Of a DNA stretch of 64,000 nucleotides, positions 53,810 to 63,107 are shown piece by piece. Numbering within the stretch: the stretch's first letter is position 1; each line of letters starts with the position of its first letter. The stretch is from JABDJX01 sp039942715 (GTDB taxonomy: Bacteria > Pseudomonadota > Alphaproteobacteria > Rhodobacterales > Rhodobacteraceae). Under the pieces are notes generated by a model. It was not told the DNA's origin. It did no database searches and was given only the letters and a program-made list of their open reading frames with translations. The position numbers and the translations under genes are program-made. The stretch lies in assembly GCA_039942715.1 (NCBI GenBank), contig JBDVBY010000006.1, positions 62,001 through 126,000 of the forward strand, written 5' to 3'.

Positions 53810-54424
53810 ATGCGACACATTCCGTCTCTCACCCTGGCAGCATTCATCACAAGCAGCAGCGCCGCCTTTGCCGAAGGCTTTTACATCAAAGCCTTTGGCG
53901 GCGTCTCGACCGTTGGCGAAACCGACGTCTCTATTTCCACCGGCGGCACCGACACCGATGTCTCCTTCGGGAGCGGCTCCTCGTTTGGTGGCGCAGTCGG
54001 TTACGTGTACCCCGGCACATCACTGGCGGCCGAGCTTGAATTTACCTACCGCTCTGGCGACAGCGACGCGGGCGCAACCGTTGGCGGCGACTTCGCTTCA
54101 ACCGCGCTCATGCTCAACGCTGTGTATTCGCTCGGCCAAACAGGCGCGATCACACCTTACGTTGGTGGCGGGCTTGGTCTGGTCACCGAGATCGACTTTG
54201 ACGTTCCCGGTGGCGGCGGCGAGGTTGAGTACAACGATCGCGGAGGTTTGGCGGGTCAGATTTTTGCCGGTGCCTCTTACGCCATCACCGAACGTACGTC
54301 TGTTTATGGCGAGGTCCGCTACTTTGATGCTGGGTCTCGTACACTTACAGCAGACGGAGGGGCCACCCTTAATGCCGACTATTCCACCATCGACATTCTT
54401 TTTGGTGCGAGCTTTAAATTCTAA
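53810..54424 (+). CDS. Outer-membrane beta-barrel protein
   Basis: From ATG 53810 the 204-residue protein has a Sec signal peptide (cleavage after AFA) and an eight-strand-type barrel: amphipathic strands, TPYVGGGLGL, and a C-terminal Phe (GASFKF) for outer-membrane assembly. It belongs to the broad OmpA/Omp25-like barrel group. The frame is open upstream to 53573, but the signal peptide and AAAGG site set the start. Confidence 0.82.
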   Translation: MRHIPSLTLAAFITSSSAAFAEGFYIKAFGGVSTVGETDVSISTGGTDTDVSFGSGSSFGGAVGYVYPGTSLAAELEFTYRSGDSDAGATVGGDFASTALMLNAVYSLGQTGAITPYVGGGLGLVTEIDFDVPGGGGEVEYNDRGGLAGQIFAGASYAITERTSVYGEVRYFDAGSRTLTADGGATLNADYSTIDILFGASFKF

Positions 54425-54437
54425 GCTCTTTTCCCTC

Positions 54438-54463
54438 CCCGGCGGCTCTGCTAGGCCGCCGGG
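54438..54463. promoter_or_regulatory. Nine-base perfect hairpin abutting the ABC-F start codon
   Basis: CCCGGCGGC pairs with GCCGCCGGG around an eight-base loop; the 3' arm ends at 54463, immediately before ATG 54464. There is no T-run. The hairpin covers the ribosome-binding region of the ABC-F gene and also lies 13 bases after the barrel-protein stop. Confidence 0.6.
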
Positions 54464-56308
54464 ATGTTACGGATCAACGACATTCGGTTTTCGATGGAAG
54501 GCCGCCCCTTGTTCGAGGACGCCTCGGCTACCATTCCTGACGGCCACAAAGTGGGCATGGTCGGGCGCAACGGCACCGGAAAAACCACACTTTTCAAGCT
54601 GATACGTCAGGAACTTGTTCTAGAAGGCGGTGATATCGCGATCAATCGCGGCGCGCGCATTGGTGGTGTGGCACAAGAAGTGCCCGGCTCGGAAACCTCG
54701 CTGCTGGATACCGTGCTTGAGGCCGATACAGAACGCGCCTTCCTGATCGCCGAATCCGAGACGGCCACAGACCCAGAGCGCATCTCTGAAATCCACACAC
54801 GCCTTGCGGATATCGACGCGTGGTCCGCAGAAGGGCGTGCTTCCTCAATCCTCAAAGGCCTTGGGTTTTCGACCGAAGAACAATCCATGCCCTGCTCTGC
54901 TTTTTCGGGCGGGTGGCGGATGCGGGTGGCTTTGGCAGGTGTGCTGTTCTCCGCCCCCGATCTGCTGTTGCTCGACGAGCCAACCAACTACCTCGACCTT
55001 GAGGGCGCGCTGTGGCTTGAAGCCTATTTGGCGAAGTATCCGCACACCGTTGTCACCATTAGCCACGACCGTGGGTTGCTGAACCGCGCCTGCACCTCGA
55101 TCCTGCACTTGGAAGACCGCAAACTGACGCTTTATCAAGGCAACTACGACACCTTTGCCGAAACCCGTGCCGCCCGGCTCGCCGCCGCCCAAGCCGAAAA
55201 TCGCAAACAGGAAGCGCGCCGCGAACATCTGCAGAGCTTTGTAGATCGCTTTCGCGCCAAGGCCTCGAAGGCTGTGCAGGCTCAATCGCGCCTCAAGATG
55301 TTGGCCAAGATGAAGCCGATCACCTCGCCGTCTGAAGCGGCGCTGAAAAAGTTCAGCTTCCCCGAACCCGAAGAGCTCTCGCCGCCTATCGTGAACACCG
55401 AAAGCGCGTCTGTCGGCTATAACGGCGAGGCGGTACTGTCCAAGATCACCCTGCGTATTGATCAAGACGATCGCATCGCACTGCTGGGCAAGAACGGCGA
55501 AGGCAAGTCGACGTTTTCCAAGCTGCTCTCGGGTAACCTGATTGCGCTGGGCGGACGCATGACGCAAGCGCGCAAGCTGCGCGTTGGCTATTTCGCTCAG
55601 CACCAGATGGACGAGCTGCACTCGGATGAGACCCCGCTGGAACACATTCGCCGAGTGCGCCCGGATGAAACGCCCGCCAAACTGCGCGCGCGTCTGGCAG
55701 GCTTTGGTGTCGGTGCGGAACAAGCCGATACGGTCGCGGGTCGCCTTTCAGGTGGGCAAAAAGCGCGCCTGTCGCTGCTGCTTGCGACAATAGATGCTCC
55801 TCACCTGCTGATCCTCGATGAACCGACCAACCACCTTGATATGGAAAGCCGCGAAGCGCTTATTGAGGCGCTGACCGCTTATAGCGGCGCCGTGGTGCTG
55901 GTGAGTCACGACATGCACCTGCTCAGCCACGTGGTCGATCGGCTTTGGTTGGTTAAGGACGGCCGAGTTGGACCCTATGACGGCACGCTTGAAGACTATC
56001 GACGCATGTTGCTGGACATGCCCGCGCCCAAGGCTGAAAAGAAAAAAGAGAAAGCTGCCAAGCCATCACGCAACCAGATTGCAGAGCTGCGCCAAGCTGT
56101 ATCGACGGCAGAGACGCGAGTGAACAAACTTGCTGACGTGCGTGAAAAGCTGGCCAAAAAGCTTGCCGATCCGCGCATCTATGAAGCGCACCGCACAGAT
56201 GAAGCCGAAGGGTGGCAAAAGAAGTTCGCTGAAGTGGAAGATGGGCTGGAGCGCGCCGAGGCGCTTTGGATGAAAGCGCTTGAGCGGTTGGACGCAGCGG
56301 GCGGTTGA
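54464..56308 (+). CDS. ABC-F family ATP-binding protein (YheS/Uup-like)
   Basis: The 614-residue protein has two ABC ATPase domains joined by a charged linker and no membrane segments, as in ABC-F translation factors. Domain 1: Walker A GRNGTGKTT, signature FSGGWRMR, Walker B LLLLDEPTNYLD. Domain 2: GKNGEGKST, LSGGQKAR, LLILDEPTNHLD. A Lys-rich coiled-coil tail follows. Such proteins act on ribosomes. ATG 54464 is the first possible start and sits directly behind a hairpin. Confidence 0.9.
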   Translation: MLRINDIRFSMEGRPLFEDASATIPDGHKVGMVGRNGTGKTTLFKLIRQELVLEGGDIAINRGARIGGVAQEVPGSETSLLDTVLEADTERAFLIAESETATDPERISEIHTRLADIDAWSAEGRASSILKGLGFSTEEQSMPCSAFSGGWRMRVALAGVLFSAPDLLLLDEPTNYLDLEGALWLEAYLAKYPHTVVTISHDRGLLNRACTSILHLEDRKLTLYQGNYDTFAETRAARLAAAQAENRKQEARREHLQSFVDRFRAKASKAVQAQSRLKMLAKMKPITSPSEAALKKFSFPEPEELSPPIVNTESASVGYNGEAVLSKITLRIDQDDRIALLGKNGEGKSTFSKLLSGNLIALGGRMTQARKLRVGYFAQHQMDELHSDETPLEHIRRVRPDETPAKLRARLAGFGVGAEQADTVAGRLSGGQKARLSLLLATIDAPHLLILDEPTNHLDMESREALIEALTAYSGAVVLVSHDMHLLSHVVDRLWLVKDGRVGPYDGTLEDYRRMLLDMPAPKAEKKKEKAAKPSRNQIAELRQAVSTAETRVNKLADVREKLAKKLADPRIYEAHRTDEAEGWQKKFAEVEDGLERAEALWMKALERLDAAGG

Positions 56309-56341
56309 TCCAGTTTCGCCGGCCTTTGGCCCGCCGACGAA

Positions 56342-56360
56342 CTGGGGGTTTTACCCCCAG
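56342..56360. repeat. Hairpin CTGGGGG-TTTTA-CCCCCAG, possible extragenic repeat
   Basis: A perfect 7-base stem lies between the ABC-F and SulP gene ends, followed by ACCCCCAGAGTATTTTTG. Similar strings recur between genes in Rhodobacteraceae genomes, as I recall them. It may act as a bidirectional 3' end. Confidence 0.5.
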
Positions 56361-56389
56361 ACCCCCAGAGTATTTTTGAATAGATGAAG

Positions 56390-58021
56390 CTAGTGATCGC
56401 CCAGAATGCCGGTGCGCACACCATAGTTGGCCGCGATGCCGTAAACCGGGTCATCGTCGCTATCGACCATCAAGTGTCCCGCTTTGGTCAGCAAAGTGTG
56501 GCAATCGCGGCTAAGATGGCGCAGTTGCACGCGTTTGCCTTTGGCTTCGTACTTGGCCGCCACAGCTTCAATCGCCTGCAACGCTGATTGATCCGCAACG
56601 CGACTGTCAACAAAATCAACAATCACCTCGGATGGATCATCGTCAAAGTTAAACAACTCGACAAATCCGGAGGCCGAGCCAAAGAACAACGGCCCTTGCA
56701 CCTGGTAAACGCGCGCGCCTTCCGGAGTATCATAGGCCTTGGCATGAATGCGGCGCGCGTTGGTCCACGCGTATGCCAAAGCGCTTACGATCACCCCAAC
56801 AACCACAGCGACCGCGAGGTCTTCCATCACCGTCACAACTGTGACCAGCACAATCACAAAGGCGTCCGTCAACGGGACTTTGCGCATGATTTTCAGACTG
56901 TTCCACGCGAAAGTTCCGATGACGACCATGAACATCACGCCCACAAGGGCAGCCAACGGGATCAGCTCAATAATCGATGAGCCCACCAGAATGAATGCCA
57001 ACAAAAACAGCGCCGCTGCAACGCCCGCAATCCGCGTGCGCCCACCAGATTTTACGTTGATCATCGACTGACCGATCATCGCGCAGCCCCCCATGCCGCC
57101 AAAAAAGCCAGTGACAGTATTGGACATGCCCTGCGCGATGCACTCTTGGCTGGCACCACCGCGTTGACCCGTAATGTCACCCACAAGGTTGAGCGTGAGC
57201 AGGCTTTCGATCAATCCAATCGCTGCCAAGATCACAGCGTAAGGCAAGATGATCTGAAACGTCTCCATGTTGAGCGGCACTGAAGGGATGTGGAACGTCG
57301 GCAGGCCCCCTTGGATCGACGCCAAATCACCAACCCGTGGCACATCAAGCCCGAAGGCAATGACCAGTCCGGCCACGATCCCAATGCCTGCCAGTGGTGC
57401 TGGAATAACCTTGGTAACACGCGGAGTGACCCAAATGATCAGCATTGTCAGCGCCACAAGCCCCAGCATCAGCTGAAGTTTCAGGCCCGAAAGCCATTCC
57501 CCCCCACCCATACCGTGGCCCGTATTCACCAGAGTGTCAGGGTCTTTGAACTGTGTGAGCTGCGCCATGAAAATCACGATCGCAAGACCGTTCACAAACC
57601 CAAGCATCACCGGATGCGGCACGAGGCGGATAAACTTTCCCCACTGCAAGGCACCCGCAATGATTTGCAAAACACCCATCAAAACAACAGTCGCAAACAG
57701 ATACTCAACGCCGTGCTGCGCAACGAGGGCCACCATCACGACCGCCAAAGCGCCCGTTGCGCCTGAGATCATACCGGGGCGACCGCCAAACAACGCTGTG
57801 ATCAAGCCGACGAGAAATGCCGCATAAAGCCCGACCAACGGGTGCACGCCTGCGACAAAAGCAAAGGCGACGGCTTCGGGCACAAGCGCAAGCGCGACGG
57901 TCAGTCCGGCCAACACCTCGGTCCGGATGCGCGACGGGGACAAAGGCTCGCCACCCGGTGCAATGGTGAAATCGCCAAATCGGTCACTTTTGCCAAGTTC
58001 CGAGAAATCAAAGAAAGACAT
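56390..58021 (-). CDS. SulP-family anion transporter
   Basis: The 543-residue protein has the SulP membrane domain (LTVALALVPEAVAFAFVAGVH at about residue 40, GGMGGCAMIGQSMINVKSGG in the middle) and a C-terminal STAS domain (VYQVQGPLFFGSASGFVELF, then IVDFVDSRVADQSALQAIE). Likely substrates are sulfate or bicarbonate. ATG 58021 is chosen; a GTG at 58045 is possible. Confidence 0.87.
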   Translation of the reverse strand: MSFFDFSELGKSDRFGDFTIAPGGEPLSPSRIRTEVLAGLTVALALVPEAVAFAFVAGVHPLVGLYAAFLVGLITALFGGRPGMISGATGALAVVMVALVAQHGVEYLFATVVLMGVLQIIAGALQWGKFIRLVPHPVMLGFVNGLAIVIFMAQLTQFKDPDTLVNTGHGMGGGEWLSGLKLQLMLGLVALTMLIIWVTPRVTKVIPAPLAGIGIVAGLVIAFGLDVPRVGDLASIQGGLPTFHIPSVPLNMETFQIILPYAVILAAIGLIESLLTLNLVGDITGQRGGASQECIAQGMSNTVTGFFGGMGGCAMIGQSMINVKSGGRTRIAGVAAALFLLAFILVGSSIIELIPLAALVGVMFMVVIGTFAWNSLKIMRKVPLTDAFVIVLVTVVTVMEDLAVAVVVGVIVSALAYAWTNARRIHAKAYDTPEGARVYQVQGPLFFGSASGFVELFNFDDDPSEVIVDFVDSRVADQSALQAIEAVAAKYEAKGKRVQLRHLSRDCHTLLTKAGHLMVDSDDDPVYGIAANYGVRTGILGDH

Positions 58022-58244
58022 GTTTTTCCATTGTTTTAGTATCACCGGCAGCGCGCGCGCCGATTGCTTGAACAGCGCCTTACCCCGGCGCGCCCAAAGG
58101 CACCATGGGGCACAGCAATTAAAATTGAGTGTGAGCCACGGATATCAGGAAAATAGGCAAATGCACGGTATTCATCCGCATACGCAAGGCTACGGTGAAA
58201 TTCGTCCTTGTAGTGATAGCCCTGGTGGTGCTAATCGCGGCGGT

Positions 58245-58334
58245 GGAGACGTGGCCGAGTGGTCGAAGGCGCTCCCCTGCTAAGGGAGTAGGCGGGAAAC
58301 CGTCTCGAGGGTTCGAATCCCTTCGTCTCCGCCA
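58245..58334 (+). tRNA. tRNA-Ser (anticodon GCT)
   Basis: The 90-base gene folds as a class II tRNA: acceptor GGAGACG pairs with CGTCTCC, anticodon stem CTCCC/GGGAG encloses CTGCTAA, giving anticodon GCT. A long variable arm and the T-arm GAGGGTTCGAATCCCTT follow. CCA is encoded at 58332-58334. Confidence 0.95.
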
Positions 58335-58407
58335 CCATACACTTTTTTGGAACTCGTCGATTTTGGGTTCCACGATGAGGCCACCTGAGTTTCACACGAA
58401 TTGACAA

Positions 58408-58426
58408 CCCGCCGACATCAGGCGGG
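58408..58426. terminator. Hairpin CCCGCC-N7-GGCGGG downstream of tRNA-Ser
   Basis: A perfect 6-base stem 74 bases after the tRNA, without a T-run. It may help end the tRNA transcript; evidence is weak. Confidence 0.35.
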
Positions 58427-58565
58427 CGTGCAGACCAGGAACAAGATGATCAGATTTCACGTCACGCTTCGCGCATTCAGCAAGGCCGGAACGCCCCATT
58501 TCCATATTCAAAAAATCAGCGCAAAACGGCCTCTCAAACCTCTAGTATCGCTTTCATTTCCTTAG

Positions 58566-58582
58566 AAAATATAGCATATTTT
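58566..58582. promoter_or_regulatory. Palindrome AAAATAT-AGC-ATATTTT upstream of the polyol genes
   Basis: Perfect 7-base arms around a 3-base centre lie 39 bases upstream of the first polyol gene start, in an AT-rich promoter-like stretch. It is a candidate operator; no binding protein gene is next to it. Confidence 0.45.
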
Positions 58583-58621
58583 ATTTAGCTGCTTAAGCCT
58601 CAATTGAGAAAGCGACAGGAC

Positions 58622-59554
58622 ATGGCTCTCACGTTATCGCTTAATACAAATCCGTTCGTAAACCGATTTGCACAAGCTGATGACCTTGTCGAAACAATCG
58701 CCCGCGATATCAAGATACGCGACCTCCAACTCACACATGAATTCATCAATCCAAGCTGGCCTGCCGCAACGATTTCGCGCCTGACACGCGATATGCGCGC
58801 AGCACTGGATCGCACTGGCGTGCGCGTCACTTCGGGGATGACGGGGCCTTATGGTCGCCTGAACCATTTTGGACATCCAGACAAAGCGGTGCGACAGTAT
58901 TACATCGACTGGTTCAAGACCTTTGCTGACATCACAGCCGAGTTGGGCGGAAAATCCATTGGCACGCAGTTTGCGATATTCACCTTTCAAGACTTCGACG
59001 ACCATGCCCGGCGAGAGACGCTGATCCAGACCGCGATTGAGTGCTGGGCTGAGGTTGCCGAACATGGCGCGCGCGCTGGTTTGGAGTTCGTCTTTTGGGA
59101 GCCGATGAGTATCGGGCGCGAGTTTGGCGAAACCATCCAAGCAAGCCTAAGTCTTCAGGATCGTCTAAGCGCCCACAATATGGCGATCCCGATGTGGATG
59201 ATGGCCGATATCGACCATGGCGATGTCACAAGCGTAAACCCGGACGATTTTGATCCGTTTGCCTGGGCGCGTGCGGTGCCAAAAGTGAGCCCCATCATTC
59301 ACATCAAACAAAGCCTTTTGGACAAAGGTGGGCATCGCCCATTTATTGCCGAGTACAACGCCAAAGGGCGCATTCATCCAGAACCGCTTTTACAGGCACT
59401 GGCGGAAGGTGGGGCAATGGACAACGAGATTTGCCTGGAATTGAGCTTTAAAGAACGCGAGCCAAATGATCGGGACGTTGTTGCGCATATCGCCGAAAGC
59501 GTCGCCTTCTGGGCCCCGCATATCGACACGGGTGCAAACCACTTAAACATCTAG
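58622..59554 (+). CDS. TIM-barrel sugar phosphate isomerase/epimerase (EryC-like tetrulose phosphate 3-epimerase)
   Basis: The 310-residue protein has the xylose isomerase-like TIM-barrel fold with metal-binding Glu, Asp and His positions (EFVFWEPMS, MADIDHGDV, IIHIKQS, ICLELSF). Followed by triose-isomerase-like and RpiB genes, it matches EryC of the erythritol pathway, the L-erythrulose-1-phosphate 3-epimerase. ATG 58622 has AGGA four bases upstream; the TTG at 58604 is less likely. The function is inferred from gene order. Confidence 0.72.
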   Translation: MALTLSLNTNPFVNRFAQADDLVETIARDIKIRDLQLTHEFINPSWPAATISRLTRDMRAALDRTGVRVTSGMTGPYGRLNHFGHPDKAVRQYYIDWFKTFADITAELGGKSIGTQFAIFTFQDFDDHARRETLIQTAIECWAEVAEHGARAGLEFVFWEPMSIGREFGETIQASLSLQDRLSAHNMAIPMWMMADIDHGDVTSVNPDDFDPFAWARAVPKVSPIIHIKQSLLDKGGHRPFIAEYNAKGRIHPEPLLQALAEGGAMDNEICLELSFKEREPNDRDVVAHIAESVAFWAPHIDTGANHLNI

Positions 59555-59575
59555 ACGGTACGTAAGGAACACGAC

Positions 59576-60343
59576 ATGGACGCCCCTCCCTTTTGGATTG
59601 GAACCAGTTGGAAGATGAACAAAGGCCTGTCAGAGGCGCTTGATTTCGCGCAAGCCCTTGGCGCGGATGACCCCAACGCTGATCCACGGATACGGCGATT
59701 TGTTATTCCGCCCTTCACGGCTGTGCGCGAAGTCAAACAATGCCTTTCAAACACAACCGTCAAAGTTGGCGCACAAAACATGCATTGGGCAGACCAAGGC
59801 GCGTGGACCGGCGAGGTTTCACCGCTGATGCTGACAGACTGTAATCTTGATCTTGTCGAACTTGGGCATTCTGAGCGTCGCGCGCATTTTGGCGAAAGCG
59901 ATGAAACGGTTGGGCTGAAATCAGCCGCCGCTGTGCGTCATGGGCTTATCCCGTTGATCTGCATTGGCGAAACTTTAGAAGAACGCGAAAGCGGGCGAGC
60001 GCGAGACGTGTTGCGCACACAAGTGCGGGCGGCCTTGATGCCCGTTGCACAGGAAAACAAAAGTGCAGAGGTTTTGCTCGCTTATGAACCTGTCTGGGCG
60101 ATTGGCGACGGCGGAATCCCGGCAACATCAGAATACGCTGATGAGCGACAAGCTGAAATCATTGACGTTGCGGGCGAGATTCTGGGGCGCAAAGTGCCCT
60201 GTCTTTATGGCGGATCGGTCAATGCTGACAATTGCGAAGAACTGATCGCATGCGCGCATATTGATGGGCTATTCATCGGGCGCGCCGCGTGGGACGTTGC
60301 CGGATATCTGAATATTTTAGCCAAGTGTAAATCGGCAATTTGA
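59576..60343 (+). CDS. Triose-phosphate isomerase paralogue (EryH-like)
   Basis: The 255-residue protein keeps the TIM catalytic residues K13 (TSWKMNK), H98 (ELGHSERR) and E171 (AYEPVWAIG), and the C-terminal phosphate-binding YGGSVNADN. The N terminus, GIGTSWKMNKG-like rather than GNWKMN, is typical of the polyol-pathway paralogue (EryH), which isomerises an erythrulose phosphate. It lies 21 bases after the epimerase gene and 12 before rpiB. Confidence 0.78.
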   Translation: MDAPPFWIGTSWKMNKGLSEALDFAQALGADDPNADPRIRRFVIPPFTAVREVKQCLSNTTVKVGAQNMHWADQGAWTGEVSPLMLTDCNLDLVELGHSERRAHFGESDETVGLKSAAAVRHGLIPLICIGETLEERESGRARDVLRTQVRAALMPVAQENKSAEVLLAYEPVWAIGDGGIPATSEYADERQAEIIDVAGEILGRKVPCLYGGSVNADNCEELIACAHIDGLFIGRAAWDVAGYLNILAKCKSAI

Positions 60344-60355
60344 AGGGGAAAAGAC

Positions 60356-60814
60356 ATGAAAATCGCAATAGCAGGGGACAGCGCGGGCGAAGGTTTGGCC
60401 AAAACGCTGGCCGAGCACCTTGGTGCATCCTACGAGGTGAGTGAAGTCTCGCACGGCAGCGCAGGACCGGATGCCTATTACGCGAACCTGTCTGATCGCG
60501 TTGCAAGCGCGGTGATCGATGGCACCTATGAGCGCGCGATTTTGATTTGCGGCACAGGAATCGGCGTCGCGCTAAGCGCCAACAAAGTGCCCGGCATCCG
60601 CGCAGCGCAATGTCACGACACCTATTCAGCCGAACGCGCTGCTCTTTCCAATAACGCGCAAATTATCACTATGGGCGCGCGCGTGGTTGGGCCCGAATTG
60701 GCCAAATCAATTGCCGAAGCGTTTTTAGCAAATTCCTTCGATCCCAACGGACGCTCGGCGGACAATGTGCAGGCCATCAACGATGTGGACGCCAAGTACA
60801 ACAAGCCTGATTGA
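60356..60814 (+). CDS. RpiB-type sugar phosphate isomerase (EryI-like)
   Basis: The 152-residue RpiB/LacAB fold protein has the catalytic Cys in ICGTGIGVALSANKVPGIRAA near residue 70 and the basic active-site region near residue 90. In the erythritol pathway EryI makes D-erythrose 4-phosphate. The three-gene order epimerase, TIM paralogue, RpiB matches that pathway. AAGGGG precedes the start. It ends 3 bases before the opposing HAD gene stop. Confidence 0.8.
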   Translation: MKIAIAGDSAGEGLAKTLAEHLGASYEVSEVSHGSAGPDAYYANLSDRVASAVIDGTYERAILICGTGIGVALSANKVPGIRAAQCHDTYSAERAALSNNAQIITMGARVVGPELAKSIAEAFLANSFDPNGRSADNVQAINDVDAKYNKPD

Positions 60815-60817
60815 ACA

Positions 60818-61489
60818 TCAGTCCGAGACGAGTTTTGTGACCGCGGCAGGCAGTTGTGACATGTGTTCGATCAAGATGTCCGGGGAATACGCGACCAGTT
60901 TAGCCTTCAGGTCCGCATGCGCCGCGTGATTTCCACCGGTATAAGCAATGGTTTTCATTTCCGCCGCCTGTGCCGCCTGAAGCCCTGCCGGACTGTCTTC
61001 GATCACAATCGACTGCGATGCGGTAAACCCCATTTGCTCGGCTGCGTGCAAAAAAACATCCGGGTGCGGTTTGCCACGCGCCACCATATCGGTGCTAAAG
61101 AGTTTGTCGCTAAAGAAGCCACCCAAACCGGTAAGTCGCACAGACGTTTCGATCCGCTCCATGTTGCTGGAAGACGCCACGCACTTCGGATGGATCAAAG
61201 TACTTAGTGCATCCACAATTTCCGGCACAGGCTGAAGTTTCGCTTCGAACTGCTCCATAATTTTGCGCTGAAAGACATCCAAATCCACGTCAGGAATTTG
61301 CATGTTGTGAATCCGGTTAGCCTCCTTTGCAGCGTCGCGCACGGGCTTGCCCAAAAAACAATCACACGCCATCGCGATATCCAAAGACAACCCGTGATCC
61401 GCGCAATGATCAATCAACAAGCCAAGCGATATCAACTCGCTGTCAACCAGAACGCCGTCGCAATCAAAAATCAAAAGAGTGCCGGACAA
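60818..61489 (-). CDS. HAD-family sugar phosphatase/phosphomutase-like protein
   Basis: The 223-residue protein has HAD motif I FDCDGVLVDSE at residues 8-18, motif III KPHPD near residue 140 and motif IV IEDSPAG near residue 160, with the helical cap of the beta-phosphoglucomutase/phosphatase group. The start is TTG at 61489, one base after the kinase stop, so it is translationally coupled. The substrate is probably a sugar or polyol phosphate. Confidence 0.82.
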   Translation of the reverse strand: MSGTLLIFDCDGVLVDSELISLGLLIDHCADHGLSLDIAMACDCFLGKPVRDAAKEANRIHNMQIPDVDLDVFQRKIMEQFEAKLQPVPEIVDALSTLIHPKCVASSSNMERIETSVRLTGLGGFFSDKLFSTDMVARGKPHPDVFLHAAEQMGFTASQSIVIEDSPAGLQAAQAAEMKTIAYTGGNHAAHADLKAKLVAYSPDILIEHMSQLPAAVTKLVSD

Positions 61490-61490
61490 T

Positions 61491-63104
61491 TTAGTTTTCT
61501 CTCAAAAGGCGGGCCGCAGATTGCAACGCTTTAAACACGTCAAACCGTTTTGAATGGGCTGACGCGATCTCGCCTTTGGCTGGCTCAAACATCTCTCCTA
61601 GGCGCGACATGCCCGCCATCCCCGCTTCAATAGAAGCAAAAGCACCGCCCCCCACAGCGCCAAGGATTGCTGAACCAAGAAGCACGGGCTCGCTTGAACC
61701 GGGGCCTGCAAACCGGATGCCCGCCGCGTCGGCAAGCAGTTGTTTGACGATCGGATGTTCGCCAGCACCGCCACTGATCACAACGGTATCAGGGCACACA
61801 CCATGCGCACGCTGCACATCCAAAATCTGCCGCAGCCCATAGCCAAGCCCAAAAAGCCCGGCCACATAGAGCGCAACAAGGCTTTCAAAATCCGCGCTCA
61901 GATCAAACCCAGAAACAATCGCGCGCGCATTCGGATCCGCAAGCGGCGCGCGGTTCCCAAGGAAATCTGGCACGACAACAAGCTGGTTGACCAAGGCCAA
62001 CGCCTCGGATGCGGACCCAAGATTGCTCTCAAGGTGAGCCAAAAGATAATCCGGCAATGACTGACCCGCCGCCTCGGCCTTTGCTTTGAATTCAAGATGG
62101 TTTGGATGCAGCGTCAACAAATGCGCAATGGCTTCGCCCGCCGCTGATTGCCCACCTTCGTTCAACCAAAGGCCGGGCACCATCGCCGAAAAATACGGCC
62201 CCCAAACGCCAGGCACCAAAGCTTTGGCTTCGGACGATGACATGGTGCAGGCAGAGGTGCCGAAGACGTAAGCAATGCGCGATGATGGCGCGCCGCCTGC
62301 AGCACCAATTGTCCCGACACCCCCGGCATGCGCATCGATCAATCCAGCCGCAACGGGCGTTCCTTCAGTCAAACCAAGGTCCGCCGCCGCCTGCCCTGTC
62401 AGACCATTTCCAAGTGCAGTGCCGGGCGCGACAATTTTGGTTCCGATCTTTGCAAAATCATCCTGTGTCAGCTCATCAAGGCCGATGTCTTTGAAGTACG
62501 ACGCGTCCCACCGATCTTCATGCGCCAGATATGTCCACTTGCAAGTGACGGTGCACATGGACCGGCTGTTATCACCGGTCGAACGCCATGTGAGGTAATC
62601 CGTCAGATCAAAGAAGTCCGCAGCAGACTCAAACGTCACCGGCATATTCTCTTTCAGCCAGAGAAGTTTGGGCGTTTCCATTTCCGGAGAGATCGTGCCA
62701 CCAACATACTCAAGCACCGCATGACCACCTTGGTTAATCCGCGCGGCCTGATCGGTTGCGCGATGATCCATCCAAACGATGATGTTGCGCGCAGCCTCAC
62801 CGCTGGCGCTGATCGAAAGTGGAGCGCCGTCCGAGTCGAGCACCACAAGCGAACACGTCGCATCAAACCCGAGCCCTTTGACTGCATCGGGCGAAACGCC
62901 AGATTGCGCCACTGCCTCGCGGGTGGCCTCACACACACAGGACCAGATATCGTCGCTGGATTGTTCCGCAATGTGCGGTCCGTCTCGGAATAGTTTTATG
63001 TCGCGCTTGGCTGCGGCCAACAAAATCCCGGCACCATCGAACACGCCCGCACGCGCGCTTCCAGTTCCGACATCAATTCCGACAAAAACATCACCCAAGC
63101 TCAT
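61491..63104 (-). CDS. FGGY-family carbohydrate kinase, D-ribulokinase-like
   Basis: The 537-residue kinase has the ATPase-fold start GIDVGTGSARAGVFD and the motif TCSLV at residues 83-87, which is described as a signature of D-ribulokinases in the FGGY family. GLIDAHAGGVGT and VISGGAGEHPIV follow. It phosphorylates a ketopentose or related sugar. It lies between the dehydrogenase (3 bases upstream) and the HAD gene, a likely oxidise-then-phosphorylate operon. Confidence 0.82.
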   Translation of the reverse strand: MSLGDVFVGIDVGTGSARAGVFDGAGILLAAAKRDIKLFRDGPHIAEQSSDDIWSCVCEATREAVAQSGVSPDAVKGLGFDATCSLVVLDSDGAPLSISASGEAARNIIVWMDHRATDQAARINQGGHAVLEYVGGTISPEMETPKLLWLKENMPVTFESAADFFDLTDYLTWRSTGDNSRSMCTVTCKWTYLAHEDRWDASYFKDIGLDELTQDDFAKIGTKIVAPGTALGNGLTGQAAADLGLTEGTPVAAGLIDAHAGGVGTIGAAGGAPSSRIAYVFGTSACTMSSSEAKALVPGVWGPYFSAMVPGLWLNEGGQSAAGEAIAHLLTLHPNHLEFKAKAEAAGQSLPDYLLAHLESNLGSASEALALVNQLVVVPDFLGNRAPLADPNARAIVSGFDLSADFESLVALYVAGLFGLGYGLRQILDVQRAHGVCPDTVVISGGAGEHPIVKQLLADAAGIRFAGPGSSEPVLLGSAILGAVGGGAFASIEAGMAGMSRLGEMFEPAKGEIASAHSKRFDVFKALQSAARLLREN

Positions 63105-63107
63105 GCG

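Noticed and set aside
58195..58404. 69-codon frame starting with a hydrophobic helix
   Set aside because: It runs straight through tRNA-Ser(GCT), so it cannot be a real gene as read.
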